From JAEUOS01 sp965279115 (GTDB lineage Bacteria > Pseudomonadota > Gammaproteobacteria > Burkholderiales > JAEUOS01), in contig OZ257137.1 of the NCBI GenBank assembly GCA_965279115.1, positions 6,448,001 to 6,512,000 on the forward strand: a DNA stretch of 64,000 bases. Reading direction: 5' to 3'. The notes below the pieces were generated by a model that was not told the DNA's origin, made no database searches, and saw nothing but the letters and a program-made list of their open reading frames with translations. Shown piece by piece: positions 1-7,694 of the stretch; the first letter of the stretch is position 1, and each line of letters begins with the position of its first letter. A program made the position numbers and the translations under genes.

Positions 1-552
1 GTGCCGGTCACCAACATCCTGCTCGGCGAAGGGCGCGGTTTCGAGATCGCCCAGGGCCGACTCGGGCCGGGCCGCATCCACCATTGCATGCGCTCCATCG
101 GCGCGGCCGAGCGCGCGCTTGAATACATGTGCCGGCGCGCCCTCACCCGAGAGGCTTTCGGCAAGAAGGTGTCGGACCAGACCGTCACCCAGGAGCGCAT
201 TGCGGAAGCGCGCATCATGATCGACAGCTGCCGCCTGCTCGTGATGAAGGCCGCCTACCTGATGGACACGGTGGGCAACAAGATCGCGCGCACCGAGATC
301 GCCATGATCAAGGTGCTGGCCCCCAACATGGCCGGCAAGATCATCGACTGGGCCATGCAGGTGCACGGCGCCGCCGGCGTGTCGGGCGACTTCCCGCTGG
401 CCAACATGTGGGCGCACCAGCGCACGCTGCGCTTCGCCGACGGTCCGGACGAGGTGCACCGCAACGCCATCGGCAAGCTGGAACTGGCCAAGCACATGAA
501 GCTTCCGGGCGCGGCCGACCGGGTGGAAATCCCGATCACCCGCGGCGCCTGA
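1..552 (+). CDS. Acyl-CoA dehydrogenase, C-terminal part (5' end outside window)
   Basis: The frame is open from the first base, so this is the 3' part of a longer gene; about 183 codons are visible. They match the C-terminal all-alpha domain of FAD-dependent acyl-CoA dehydrogenases, which oxidise acyl-CoA thioesters to enoyl-CoA. Family landmarks are REAFGKKVSDQ near residue 51, the MQVHGAAGVSGDFPLA segment near 115-130, and ADGPDEVHRNAIGKLEL, where the GPDEVH stretch lies by the flavin and substrate. The chain resembles the ACAD10/11 type more than short-chain enzymes, but the missing N-terminus prevents a substrate call. A YfcG-type GST gene follows 16 bp later in the same direction, probably in the same transcript. 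The GTG at base 1 need not be the real start. Confidence 0.9.
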   Translation: MPVTNILLGEGRGFEIAQGRLGPGRIHHCMRSIGAAERALEYMCRRALTREAFGKKVSDQTVTQERIAEARIMIDSCRLLVMKAAYLMDTVGNKIARTEIAMIKVLAPNMAGKIIDWAMQVHGAAGVSGDFPLANMWAHQRTLRFADGPDEVHRNAIGKLELAKHMKLPGAADRVEIPITRGA

Positions 553-568
553 CCGCGGGGAGGCATCC

Positions 569-1261
569 ATGATCGACCTCTACAGCTGGGCCACGCCCAA
601 TGGCCACAAGATCCACATCATGCTCGAGGAGTGCGGGTTGTCCTACCGCGCCCACCCGGTGGATATTGGCAAGGGCGAGCAGTTCAGGCCGGAGTTTCTC
701 GCCATCAGCCCGAACAACAAGATTCCGGCGATGACCGATTCCGACGGACCCGACGGCAAGCCGATCTCGTTGTTTGAGTCCGGGGCGATGCTGGTCTACC
801 TTGCCGGGAAGACCGGCAGGTTCCTCGGCAAGACCGACCGCGAGCGATACGCGACCTTGCAGTGGCTGATGTTCCAGATGGGTGGGGTGGGCCCGATGAT
901 CGGCCAGACCCATCACTTCCGCAACTATGCGCCGGAAAAGATCGAGTACGCGGTCAACCGCTACACCAACGAGACGCGGCGCCTGTACGGCGTGATCGAC
1001 AAGCAGCTTGACAAGTCACCCTACATCGCCGGCAAGTCCTACACGATCGCCGACATGGCGATCTGGCCGTGGCTGCGCAACTGGCAGGGGCAGGGGCAGA
1101 ACCTGGAGGACCACCCGAGCCTCAAGCGCTGGTTCGAGCAGATTGGCGAGCGCCCCGCCGTGCAGCGCGCGGTGAAGGTGCTGGCCGACCTGCGCAAGCC
1201 CTCCTTTGACGACAAGGCCCGCGAGGTCCTCTTCGGCGCAACGCAGTACGCGAAGCGCTGA
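569..1261 (+). CDS. yfcG: Glutathione S-transferase family, YfcG/YghU type (nu class)
   Basis: 230 residues, the usual length for this class. The N-terminal thioredoxin fold opens with a YSWATPNGHKI motif, where nu-class enzymes such as E. coli YfcG use Thr/Asn rather than Tyr or Ser around glutathione. The FRPEFLAISPNNKIPA segment (about residues 41-56) carries the cis-Pro, and LFESGAMLVYLA gives the glutathione-binding ES pair. An all-helical C-terminal domain with YTIADMAIWPWLRNW follows. Known YfcG proteins act as disulfide reductases on glutathione-linked substrates. The ATG follows a GGGGAGG Shine-Dalgarno stretch. The gene starts 16 bp after the acyl-CoA dehydrogenase and converges on lexA. 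Confidence 0.9.
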   Translation: MIDLYSWATPNGHKIHIMLEECGLSYRAHPVDIGKGEQFRPEFLAISPNNKIPAMTDSDGPDGKPISLFESGAMLVYLAGKTGRFLGKTDRERYATLQWLMFQMGGVGPMIGQTHHFRNYAPEKIEYAVNRYTNETRRLYGVIDKQLDKSPYIAGKSYTIADMAIWPWLRNWQGQGQNLEDHPSLKRWFEQIGERPAVQRAVKVLADLRKPSFDDKAREVLFGATQYAKR

Positions 1262-1294
1262 GCTGGTTCGAGGGGGTTCGGCGCCGGCGCGCTG

Positions 1295-1921
1295 CTACAG
1301 CGTGCCGGCGCGGATCACACCGACCGCCAGGCCTTCGATCTCAAACGGGTCTTCGCGCAGGTCGACTTCGATCGGCTCGAAGTCGGGATTCTCGGCCACC
1401 AGTTGCACCATGTGGCCCTTCTTGAAAAAGCGCTTGACCGTCACATCGTTCTCCAGCCGCGCCACGACCACCTGGCCGTTGCGCGCTTCCTTCTGGCCAT
1501 GCACGGCCAGGAGGTCGCCGTCGAGTATGCCGATATCCTTCATCGACAAACCCTTGACCTTGAGCAGGTAGTCCGCCTTGGGCCGGAACATTTCGGGGTC
1601 GACCGGGAGGTTGCGTTCGACGTTTTGCTCGGCCAGGATGGGGCTGCCGGCGGCCACCCGACCGATCAGCGGCAAGGCCATGATGGATTGCATGGCACCG
1701 GAAATCTGCTCGGCCAGATGAATGCCGCGCGCGGTACCGCTGGCGATTTCGATCGCCCCCTTGCGGGCCAGGGCACGCAGGTGTTCCTCGGCGGCATTCG
1801 GCGAGCGGAAACCGAACTGGGTCGAAATTTCCGCCCGCGTGGGCGGCATGCCGGTGCGCTTGACGACGTCGCGGATAAAGTCGAGGATTTCGCTTTGACG
1901 CGAAGTAAGGCCGATGGTCAT
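1295..1921 (-). CDS. lexA: LexA, SOS-response repressor and self-cleaving protease
   Basis: 208 residues. The N-terminal winged helix (about 1-70) has the typical MTIGLTSRQSEILDFI opening and a recognition-helix region around FRSPNAAEEHLRAL. The C-terminal S24 peptidase domain has the Ala91-Gly92 scissile bond in GRVAAGSPI, the nucleophile Ser126 in KGLSMKD and the general base Lys163 in DVTVKRF. All catalytic elements are intact, so RecA-stimulated self-cleavage is expected. The promoter, which holds a CTGT-N8-ACAG operator at 1948-1963, lies directly upstream, as expected for an autoregulated SOS repressor. The gene is divergent from a cupin gene. Confidence 0.97.
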   Translation of the reverse strand: MTIGLTSRQSEILDFIRDVVKRTGMPPTRAEISTQFGFRSPNAAEEHLRALARKGAIEIASGTARGIHLAEQISGAMQSIMALPLIGRVAAGSPILAEQNVERNLPVDPEMFRPKADYLLKVKGLSMKDIGILDGDLLAVHGQKEARNGQVVVARLENDVTVKRFFKKGHMVQLVAENPDFEPIEVDLREDPFEIEGLAVGVIRAGTL

Positions 1922-1947
1922 GTTGGCTGCACCACAAGGAATTCTGA

Positions 1948-1963
1948 CTGTTCTTTTATACAG
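1948..1963. promoter_or_regulatory. LexA (SOS) box
   Basis: CTGT-TCTTTTAT-ACAG is an exact CTGT-N8-ACAG palindrome with the AT-rich centre typical of the proteobacterial LexA operator. It lies 27 bp upstream of the lexA start codon and overlaps its predicted -10, which is the classic autoregulatory layout. The cupin start at 1978 is only 15 bp away on the other side, so that gene may be SOS-controlled too (inference). Confidence 0.9.
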
Positions 1964-1983
1964 TAAACCGTCCCATCATGCAA
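1955..1983 (-). promoter_or_regulatory. lexA promoter (-35 TTGCAT, 17-bp spacer, -10 TATAAA)
   Basis: On the minus strand, TTGCAT (1978-1983) and TATAAA (1955-1960) are separated by exactly 17 bp. The -10 lies inside the LexA box, so bound repressor would block polymerase. The -35 hexamer coincides with the ATG of the divergent cupin gene, an unusually tight arrangement. Confidence 0.75.
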
Positions 1984-2391
1984 GCCCCCATGAAGACTTC
2001 CAGAGCCGGAATCGTTCCCTACCTGACCAAGGACGGTTCGGATATCCGCGAATTCATGCATCCTTCCGTCCATGGCGGCAGGTTCGGGGTCGCACGCCAA
2101 AGCCTTGCGGAAGCCAGCGTGGCACCCGGCGCCACCACCGCATTGCACCGCCACATGGTCACCGAAGAGCTGTACCACATCACCGCCGGGACCGGCCGCA
2201 TGACCCTTGGCGATCGGCGTTTCGACGTGGGCGCCGGCGACACGGTGTGCATCTCCCCGGGTACGCCGCACTGCATCGAGAATACCGGCGCCGCTGCCCT
2301 GGTGCTGCTTTGCATGTGCTGCCCGCCCTACGATCATGGCGATACGCAACTTTTGCCGGCCGTACGGGATGGCAAGGCGGCAGAATCCTGA
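1978..2391 (+). CDS. Small cupin-domain protein
   Basis: 137 residues forming one cupin_2 barrel. Motif 1 is seen as ALHRHMVTEELYHITAGTG (about residues 60-78), with the metal-ligand pattern H-x-H and E. Motif 2 is GDTVCISPGTPHCIENTG with the second His. This is the mononuclear metal-binding fold of isomerases, dioxygenases and sensors; nothing fixes a substrate. A CMCC cluster near residue 113 is unusual. Two in-frame ATGs are possible, at 1978 and 1990. Neither has a clear ribosome-binding site, and the first overlaps the lexA -35. The gene is divergent from lexA and shares its SOS-box region. Confidence 0.8.
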   Translation: MQAPMKTSRAGIVPYLTKDGSDIREFMHPSVHGGRFGVARQSLAEASVAPGATTALHRHMVTEELYHITAGTGRMTLGDRRFDVGAGDTVCISPGTPHCIENTGAAALVLLCMCCPPYDHGDTQLLPAVRDGKAAES

Positions 2392-2443
2392 TACGCTTCG
2401 ATTCTTGCGATGTGTCGCTGCGGAACGACATGTCGGACCGTAA

Positions 2444-2464
2444 GCCCGGATTGCATGTCCGGGC
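2444..2464 (+). terminator. Stem-loop after the cupin gene (weak terminator or REP-like palindrome)
   Basis: A perfect 7-bp stem, GCCCGGA / TCCGGGC, with a 7-nt loop lies 52 bp past the cupin stop. No T-run follows, so it is at best a weak intrinsic terminator. The GTAAGCCCGGA...TCCGGGCGAAGCG form also resembles an intergenic repetitive palindrome. The rest of the 2392-2506 gap holds only the Shine-Dalgarno AAGGAG for the next gene. Confidence 0.3.
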
Positions 2465-2506
2465 GAAGCGATAAATCCGCGTCACAACCGAGCAAGGAGC
2501 GGGAAC

Positions 2507-2779
2507 ATGGAAGAAATCGTCTGGGTCGCCGTCATCGGCCTCATCATCGCGCTGCTGGGTCGCGGCTTCTTTCGCGCACAGGATCGCATGAACATCATCA
2601 ATACGGCCACTTTCGGCGCCTTCGGAGCGGCGGCGCTGGCCTTTTTCGGTGATGTGTTCGGCTGGTACAAGATCGGCAGCAACGACAGCTACATGGCCGC
2701 GGCGATCGGCGCAGCCATCATGTTGTACGCCTACGGCCTGTGGGCAAGAATGGCTGCGCCGGCCGGCAACAAGCGCTAA
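2507..2779 (+). CDS. Small integral membrane protein, unknown function
   Basis: 90 residues with three hydrophobic stretches at about 3-20, 32-52 and 63-82, and short charged ends, so probably an inner-membrane protein. A good AAGGAG Shine-Dalgarno precedes the ATG and supports the start. Size and topology recall the transglycosylase-associated (GlsB/YeaQ) group, but I do not see enough sequence identity to assign it. It stands alone between the cupin gene and a convergent transporter gene. Confidence 0.65.
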   Translation: MEEIVWVAVIGLIIALLGRGFFRAQDRMNIINTATFGAFGAAALAFFGDVFGWYKIGSNDSYMAAAIGAAIMLYAYGLWARMAAPAGNKR

Positions 2780-2790
2780 GGCAACTCCGC

Positions 2791-2819
2791 TGACCGGCCG
2801 CGCAACCCGTGGCCGGTCA
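2791..2819. terminator. Inverted repeat between convergent genes
   Basis: A 9-bp perfect stem, TGACCGGCC / GGCCGGTCA, with an 11-nt loop sits between the stops of the small membrane protein (2779) and the convergent transporter (2845). Position and symmetry fit a bidirectional terminator. There is no T-tract, so the call rests on placement. Confidence 0.45.
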
Positions 2820-2844
2820 CTTCCCCCGGGCCAGCCCCTGCGCC

Positions 2845-4398
2845 TCAGGCGCCGCGCAGGCGCACCGCGCGCACCAGCGCGATCGCGGCCAGCGGAACCA
2901 CCAGCCCGAGAGCGGCGCAAGTGAGGAAAAGTATCCCCATCTCGCTGTAGTCGGCGGGCGTCTTGATTGCGCCGGTTGCGCTATCGCGCACCTCGCGCGT
3001 CACCTCGAAAACGCGGTTCAGGTATTTGGTACCCAGTTGCGACGCTGAAAGCGCGAGGTTGGTGAAAGACGCCATCACCGCGAAATACGTGGCCTTCAGT
3101 TTGTCAGGCGCCGAGTTCGCGATCCAGGCGAGCATGGGCACCATGGCCACTTGTCCGAGTGGCGATTCCAGCGCCGTATCGAGAACGGCGATGAAGCGCG
3201 CGTCGATGATCCCTCCGGTCATGGCGGCAGTCCAGTGGTGCAGGCCGTAGAACATGCCGATCTGCGGCAACGACATGATAGAGCCCAGGACGGTAAGCAG
3301 GCCGACGACGTAGTAGATCGAGCGATCCGCCAGGTAGCGGCGGTAGGCGAACAGTCCCGCAAGGGCAACCAACCCTGAAAGCATGGACAGCTTGGCCAGG
3401 AAGCTGGGATCGAACTTGAGCACATCGATGCTCCACCATGAGGCCCCCGCCCCAGGGCCCGGCATGGCACGAAAGACGAAGATGACCACCGCAGTACCCA
3501 GCAGGGTGGCGCGCGCATCGGCTTCAAGTTCGCCCACCAGCCGGATCATGAGGACCAGCACGATGGCCATCGAAGCCACGAACACGACCTCCTGCCCGTA
3601 TTTCAGGTCGGCCAACCCCACGGCCACCGACACGACTGCAAAGGCCAGACCTCCCCCCAGCACCCACCAGTTGATCTCGGTGGCGCCCCGGGGCGGCGTT
3701 CCGCTGGCGCCCCTGCGATGCCGCAGACTGATCGCCAGCAGGACTCCCGCCACGGACACCAGCGGAATCGCCAGCGCGGCGAGATATACCCGGGCGTATG
3801 CAGCCGCCTTTGCGGCCGGTGGCAAGGCTTCAACCCCGGACAGGAATCCGACGTTGATGATGGCCACGATGATGGTGCCGCCGACGATCGCGATCCGTCC
3901 CAGCGTCTGCATGGTCGTATGCATGACGCGCAACTCCACCGCGTCGACCGGCGTACCGTCGGCGTTGTAGTGCGGAACCGCCTCGACGGTCATGGCGTCG
4001 GCGACCACATCCTGCAGCATGTAGCCGACCGGCGACAGCAGGGCCGCCAGCACGTACCAGCGCTCCGGCGCCATGACTGCGCGCATTTCCTGCGGAAACA
4101 TCAGCAGTCCGAGCATGATGCCGATGCTCGCGGCGAGGAATCCCGCGCCCAGGAAGACGATCCCCTCCTTCCAGCGCCACAAGAGGTCGACCACATGCCC
4201 CACCGGCATTTTCAGTGTCCAGGGCAGGACGACCCAGAAGCCCAGCGCGGCCAGGAACTGCGCGGAAAGGCCCAGGTGTTCCTTGACGAAAAATGTGCCG
4301 ACAATGCCGGTCAGGCCGGAAATGCCCGCAGCCACATAAACCATCAGCGGCGGCAGGAAAGAGAGCCTGAACGAGCGAAACAACGATTTGCTGATCAT
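2845..4398 (-). CDS. Multi-spanning transporter, folate-biopterin transporter (BT1)/MFS-like
   Basis: 517 residues from the ATG at 4398; an upstream in-frame start at 4452 would add 18 hydrophilic residues and is less likely. About 12 hydrophobic segments run through the chain. Two signatures recall the BT1 branch of the major facilitator superfamily: the LPWTLKMPVGHVVD segment after the second helix and GYMLQDVVADAMTVEAV in the fourth to fifth helix region, where BT1 proteins carry a conserved Asp pair. BT1 members move folates, pterins or S-adenosylmethionine; the substrate here is not deducible. The gene follows hslO by 92 bp on the same strand. Confidence 0.65.
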   Translation of the reverse strand: MISKSLFRSFRLSFLPPLMVYVAAGISGLTGIVGTFFVKEHLGLSAQFLAALGFWVVLPWTLKMPVGHVVDLLWRWKEGIVFLGAGFLAASIGIMLGLLMFPQEMRAVMAPERWYVLAALLSPVGYMLQDVVADAMTVEAVPHYNADGTPVDAVELRVMHTTMQTLGRIAIVGGTIIVAIINVGFLSGVEALPPAAKAAAYARVYLAALAIPLVSVAGVLLAISLRHRRGASGTPPRGATEINWWVLGGGLAFAVVSVAVGLADLKYGQEVVFVASMAIVLVLMIRLVGELEADARATLLGTAVVIFVFRAMPGPGAGASWWSIDVLKFDPSFLAKLSMLSGLVALAGLFAYRRYLADRSIYYVVGLLTVLGSIMSLPQIGMFYGLHHWTAAMTGGIIDARFIAVLDTALESPLGQVAMVPMLAWIANSAPDKLKATYFAVMASFTNLALSASQLGTKYLNRVFEVTREVRDSATGAIKTPADYSEMGILFLTCAALGLVVPLAAIALVRAVRLRGA

Positions 4399-4490
4399 CA
4401 AGCGCGGTCTTTGGTCGGGGGATCGGTCCAGGCGAAATGCCACGGACCGCAAATGGAACTTACGCAGGCGGGCATCGAACGGATGCGCGT

Positions 4491-5381
4491 TCAGTGGCGC
4501 GCGCTGCTGGCAGGCCCGGTGCCCGCAATGAACAATTGCGCGGCATCGATCGGATCAAACGCGTATGCCTGGTGGCAGAACTCGCAATCCACCGACACAC
4601 GGCCTTCCTCGGCGATGATGCTTTCAATCTCCTGCCGGCCCAGCATGCGCAACATGTCGGCCACGCGCTGTCGCGAACAACTGCAGCGGAAGGCCGTGCC
4701 ACGCTCGTCGAACAGGCGCAGGTCATGCTCGTGGAACAGGCGGCGCAGGATCTGGCGCGGCTCCAGGTCCAGAAGTTCCCCGGGAGAAACCGTTGCGGCG
4801 AGGATGGATGCTTCCTCCCAGCAGGAAGCGTCGAAGCCCGACCCGCCGTCGCCGGGCATGCGCTGTACGAGAAGCCCCGCCGCGCGGGCGCCATCAGCGG
4901 CCAGGTGGATGCGGGTATCGAGTTGCTCGGAGCGCATCATGTAGTTCTCGAGGGCGACGGAGAGTTGGTCTCCTTCGAGAGCGACCACACCCTGGTAGGC
5001 TTCCTGGCCATCGCGCGGGTCGAGCGTGATCACCAGGCTGCCGTTGCCGACCAGGCTTGCCAGCGAATGTCCCCCGCCTTCCGGCAGCGCGCCGCCCAAC
5101 GTGGCGGTGGCGCGCATCTCCAGGGCCGCGTTGCATTCCACCACCATCACCCGGACCGGCGCGTCGGCATCGGCCGCGCGCGTCTGCAGCACCAGCGTGC
5201 CGTCGAACTTGAGCGTGGAGGAAAGCAGCGCCGCCGCCGCCATCGCCTCGCCGAGAAGCTTGCGCACCGGTGGCGGATAGTCGCGGTTGGCAAGCACCTG
5301 GCGCCAGGTGGCATCGAGGTCGACTACCGCACCGCGTACGTCTGAAGCCTCGAAAACGAAGGGCAGGAGAATGTCTGGCAT
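4491..5381 (-). CDS. hslO: Hsp33 redox-regulated chaperone
   Basis: 296 residues from the ATG at 5381 (MPDILLPF), the natural start of the family; the frame stays open further upstream but codes for unrelated sequence. The C-terminal zinc-redox switch is intact: CSC at Cys233/Cys235 and CEFC at Cys266/Cys269. Reduced Hsp33 binds zinc through these four cysteines. Oxidation releases zinc, unfolds the linker and turns on holdase activity, protecting unfolded cytoplasmic proteins during oxidative stress. The N-terminal substrate-binding domain includes GGGHSLASLVGNGSL at about 102-116. It is divergent from the maoC-like gene across 139 bp. Confidence 0.95.
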   Translation of the reverse strand: MPDILLPFVFEASDVRGAVVDLDATWRQVLANRDYPPPVRKLLGEAMAAAALLSSTLKFDGTLVLQTRAADADAPVRVMVVECNAALEMRATATLGGALPEGGGHSLASLVGNGSLVITLDPRDGQEAYQGVVALEGDQLSVALENYMMRSEQLDTRIHLAADGARAAGLLVQRMPGDGGSGFDASCWEEASILAATVSPGELLDLEPRQILRRLFHEHDLRLFDERGTAFRCSCSRQRVADMLRMLGRQEIESIIAEEGRVSVDCEFCHQAYAFDPIDAAQLFIAGTGPASSARH

Positions 5382-5483
5382 CACTGGATCGAATGGCGAC
5401 CGCTGCAGGGCCCGGCTGGAGCGACGCCGCGAACACGAAGCGCTTGCGGTCGGGCAGCGCCATGGCGAAGATGGACGGCTCAG

Positions 5484-5489
5484 TATAAT
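5484..5489 (+). promoter_or_regulatory. Candidate -10 of the maoC-like gene cluster
   Basis: A perfect TATAAT lies 31 bp upstream of the ATG at 5521. No good -35 is seen at 17 bp (CATGGC), so the promoter is a candidate only. It would drive the maoC-like gene, the acetyltransferase and the SnoaL-like gene. Confidence 0.45.
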
Positions 5490-5520
5490 CGACGCCTCTT
5501 TGGACCAACGCAAACGCACA

Positions 5521-5979
5521 ATGAAAATCGCCGAGATCGCCCGCTTAGCAGACCTGCGCAACCTGATCGGGCAGGAGATCGCGATCAGCGACTGGGTGAC
5601 CGTCACCCAGGAGCGGATCAACCAGTTTGCCGACGCCACCGGCGACCATCAGTGGATTCACGTCGATGTCGAGCGCGCCAAGAGCTCCCCGTTCAAGAGC
5701 ACCATCGCGCACGGATTCCTGACGCTCTCGCTGATTCCGCTGTTCTCGCAGGAATGCGTGAAGATGACGAGCGTCAAGATGGGCGTGAACTACGGACTCA
5801 ACAAGGTGCGTTTCCCGAACCCGGTGCCGGCAGGCTCAAGGCTGCGTGGCCGGTTCACGGTCAAGGAAGTCGAGGACATTCCCGGCGGTATCCAGCTCAC
5901 CTTGCTGTCCACGGTCGAAATCGACGGCGCCGACAAGCCCGCGTGCGTGGCCGAAAGCGTAAGCCGCCGCTTCGAATAG
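5521..5979 (+). CDS. MaoC-like hot-dog dehydratase, probable (R)-specific enoyl-CoA hydratase
   Basis: 152 residues from the ATG at 5521; the frame is open upstream but the protein begins naturally at MKIAEIARLADLRNLIG. The hydratase-2 catalytic motif is seen as FADATGDHQWIHVD (about 38-51), with the Asp and His that activate water, followed by SSPFKSTIAHGFLTLSL, where the AHG turn lies at the acyl pocket. Members hydrate trans-2-enoyl-CoA to (R)-3-hydroxyacyl-CoA, feeding polyhydroxyalkanoate synthesis or beta-oxidation. An acetyltransferase gene starts 14 bp after the stop. Confidence 0.88.
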   Translation: MKIAEIARLADLRNLIGQEIAISDWVTVTQERINQFADATGDHQWIHVDVERAKSSPFKSTIAHGFLTLSLIPLFSQECVKMTSVKMGVNYGLNKVRFPNPVPAGSRLRGRFTVKEVEDIPGGIQLTLLSTVEIDGADKPACVAESVSRRFE

Positions 5980-5993
5980 CCGCGCCGCCGCCA

Positions 5994-6485
5994 ATGGACG
6001 TCGGCGTCACCCCGATCCGCATCGCATCCCTCGCGGATGCCGGCGAAATCGCCCGGCTTTCCCGCGACACCATCGAGGCGGGCCTGCCATGGCGCTGGCA
6101 GCCGGCGGCGATCGAGCGTTTTATCGAATCCGGCCATCACAACGTGATCGTGGCGGGTGGTTGCGATGCCCTGCTGGGATTCGCCGTCATGAGCTATCAC
6201 GAGGAAGATGCCTACCTTGCCTTGCTCGCCGTGGCCCCGTCCGCGCGGCGCGGCGGACTGGCGCGTCGCCTGCTGTCCTGGTTGCTCAAGACCGGGGATG
6301 TGGCCGGGATCGCCACCGTCAAGGTGGATCTGCGCGAGGACAACATCGCGGCGCTGCGCCTGTACGAAGAGGCCGGATTCATCGAGTCCGGACGCAAGGC
6401 CGGTGGCTACTACGGCCGCGTCAACCAGGTCTCCATGCGCCTTGCGCTGCGTCCCCACAGCCCGCCAGATGATGCCCACACCTGA
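5994..6485 (+). CDS. GNAT-family N-acetyltransferase
   Basis: 163 residues. The acetyl-CoA-binding region is clear: LLAVAPSARRGGLARRLL (about 76-93) is GNAT motif A with its R-x-x-G-x-A pyrophosphate loop. The C-terminal VDLREDNIAALRLYEEAGF is motif B, with the AxxLYexxGF ending found in RimI-like enzymes. The acceptor substrate cannot be read from sequence. The start at 5994 was chosen as the ATG directly after the maoC-like stop. The gene overlaps the next one by 17 bp, which suggests translational coupling. Confidence 0.85.
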   Translation: MDVGVTPIRIASLADAGEIARLSRDTIEAGLPWRWQPAAIERFIESGHHNVIVAGGCDALLGFAVMSYHEEDAYLALLAVAPSARRGGLARRLLSWLLKTGDVAGIATVKVDLREDNIAALRLYEEAGFIESGRKAGGYYGRVNQVSMRLALRPHSPPDDAHT

Positions 6486-6891
6486 AGAGACCGTCCGCAC
6501 CTACCTGGCCGCCATGGAGGCGCGTGAACTCGACACCGCACGCCGGCTGCTGGCGCCCGGTTTCACGATGGAATTTCCGGGACCGGTCAGGATGACAAGC
6601 CTGGAGGAACTGCTGGCCTGGGCGAAGCCGCGCTATCGCTTCGTGAAGAAGACCTATGAGCGTTTCGACACAAGTGCCACGGCTGGGCGCGCGGTGGTGT
6701 ATTGCTTCGGCACGCTGGGCGGCGAATGGCCGGACGGCACGCCGTTTTCCGGGATCCGCTTTATCGACCGCTTCACCGTGCAGGACGCGACCCTGGTCGA
6801 TCAGACTGTCTGGAACGACCTGGGTGAAGCCAGGAATTCGGCGATGAATGCCCTCAGGCCGGAGAACGCGCCGAACGATAGGACCACATGA
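6469..6891 (+). CDS. SnoaL/NTF2-like small protein
   Basis: About 140 residues; start ATG 6469 or the adjacent ATG 6472. The pattern ETVRTYLAAMEARELDTARRLLAPGF followed later by SGIRFIDRFTVQDATLVDQTVWND is that of the cone-shaped SnoaL/NTF2 fold, used by polyketide cyclases, isomerases and many binding proteins. No catalytic set identifies a reaction. The start overlaps the acetyltransferase by 17 bp. The 3' end overlaps the convergent lgt gene by 38 bp, so its last 12 codons are also antisense lgt sequence. Confidence 0.7.
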   Translation: MMPTPEETVRTYLAAMEARELDTARRLLAPGFTMEFPGPVRMTSLEELLAWAKPRYRFVKKTYERFDTSATAGRAVVYCFGTLGGEWPDGTPFSGIRFIDRFTVQDATLVDQTVWNDLGEARNSAMNALRPENAPNDRTT

Positions 6892-7648
6892 CAAGCCAGA
6901 CGCCTGCCACGACCATGGGCAGGCTCAGCCACTGGCCCATCGAAAGCCCGAAGGACAAGAGCCCCAGAAAACTGTCGGGCTCGCGCGCGAATTCGGCGAT
7001 GAACCGGAACATGCCGTAGCCCGCCAGGAAGGCGCCGGAGATGGCCCCTGCCGGTCGCCTCGCGCGGGCGAAAATCCACAGCAAGGCAAACAGGCCCAGG
7101 CCTTCGAGTGCGAACTGGTACAACTGGGACGGATGGCGGGCGATGCCATCGCCAGCCTGCGGGAACACCATGCCCCAGGGTCCATCCGTGGGACGTCCCC
7201 ACAGTTCGCCATTGATGAAATTGCCGAGGCGCCCGAACGCCAGCCCAATGGGCACCGCCGGCGCGATGAAATCCATCACGTTCCAGAACCCCAGCTTGCG
7301 GCTACGGGCATACAGCCACATCGCCGCCAGCACGCCCAGAAAACCGCCGTGGAAGGACATGCCACCTTGCCAGACCGCAGGAATTTCCGCCAGGTGCTCA
7401 AGGTAATAGCCGGGCTTGTAGAACAGCACATAGCCCAGCCGCCCACCCAGGATGACGCCCAGCACGCCGTAAAAGAGCACATCGTCGATCATGGCCGGAT
7501 TCCACCCTAGGGCCGGTTGCTGGCGCGCGCGCAGGCGGCACAGGGCGATGAAGGAAACGAACGCGACCAGGTACATCAGGCCGTACCAGCGAATGGCAAT
7601 CGGACCGATGGAAATCGCGATCGGGTCGAAATTGGGGTGGGTCAGCAT
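6854..7648 (-). CDS. lgt: Prolipoprotein diacylglyceryl transferase
   Basis: 264 residues from the ATG at 7648 (MLTHPNFDPIAIS); upstream codons in frame are not lipoprotein-transferase-like. The enzyme transfers diacylglycerol from phosphatidylglycerol to the lipobox Cys of prolipoproteins in the inner membrane. Signatures seen are the IRWYGLMYL opening, QGGMSFHGGFLG with the conserved His, the Lgt signature GRLGNFINGELWGRPTD, and HPSQLYQ. About seven membrane segments fit the family. The 3' end overlaps the convergent SnoaL-like gene. Upstream, the lysR gene ends 46 bp away on the same strand. Confidence 0.96.
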   Translation of the reverse strand: MLTHPNFDPIAISIGPIAIRWYGLMYLVAFVSFIALCRLRARQQPALGWNPAMIDDVLFYGVLGVILGGRLGYVLFYKPGYYLEHLAEIPAVWQGGMSFHGGFLGVLAAMWLYARSRKLGFWNVMDFIAPAVPIGLAFGRLGNFINGELWGRPTDGPWGMVFPQAGDGIARHPSQLYQFALEGLGLFALLWIFARARRPAGAISGAFLAGYGMFRFIAEFAREPDSFLGLLSFGLSMGQWLSLPMVVAGVWLVMWSYRSARSPA

Positions 7649-7694
7649 CGGGGAAATCGGTCGGTGTGGTGGCGCCGTTTGAGACTCGGTGTGT

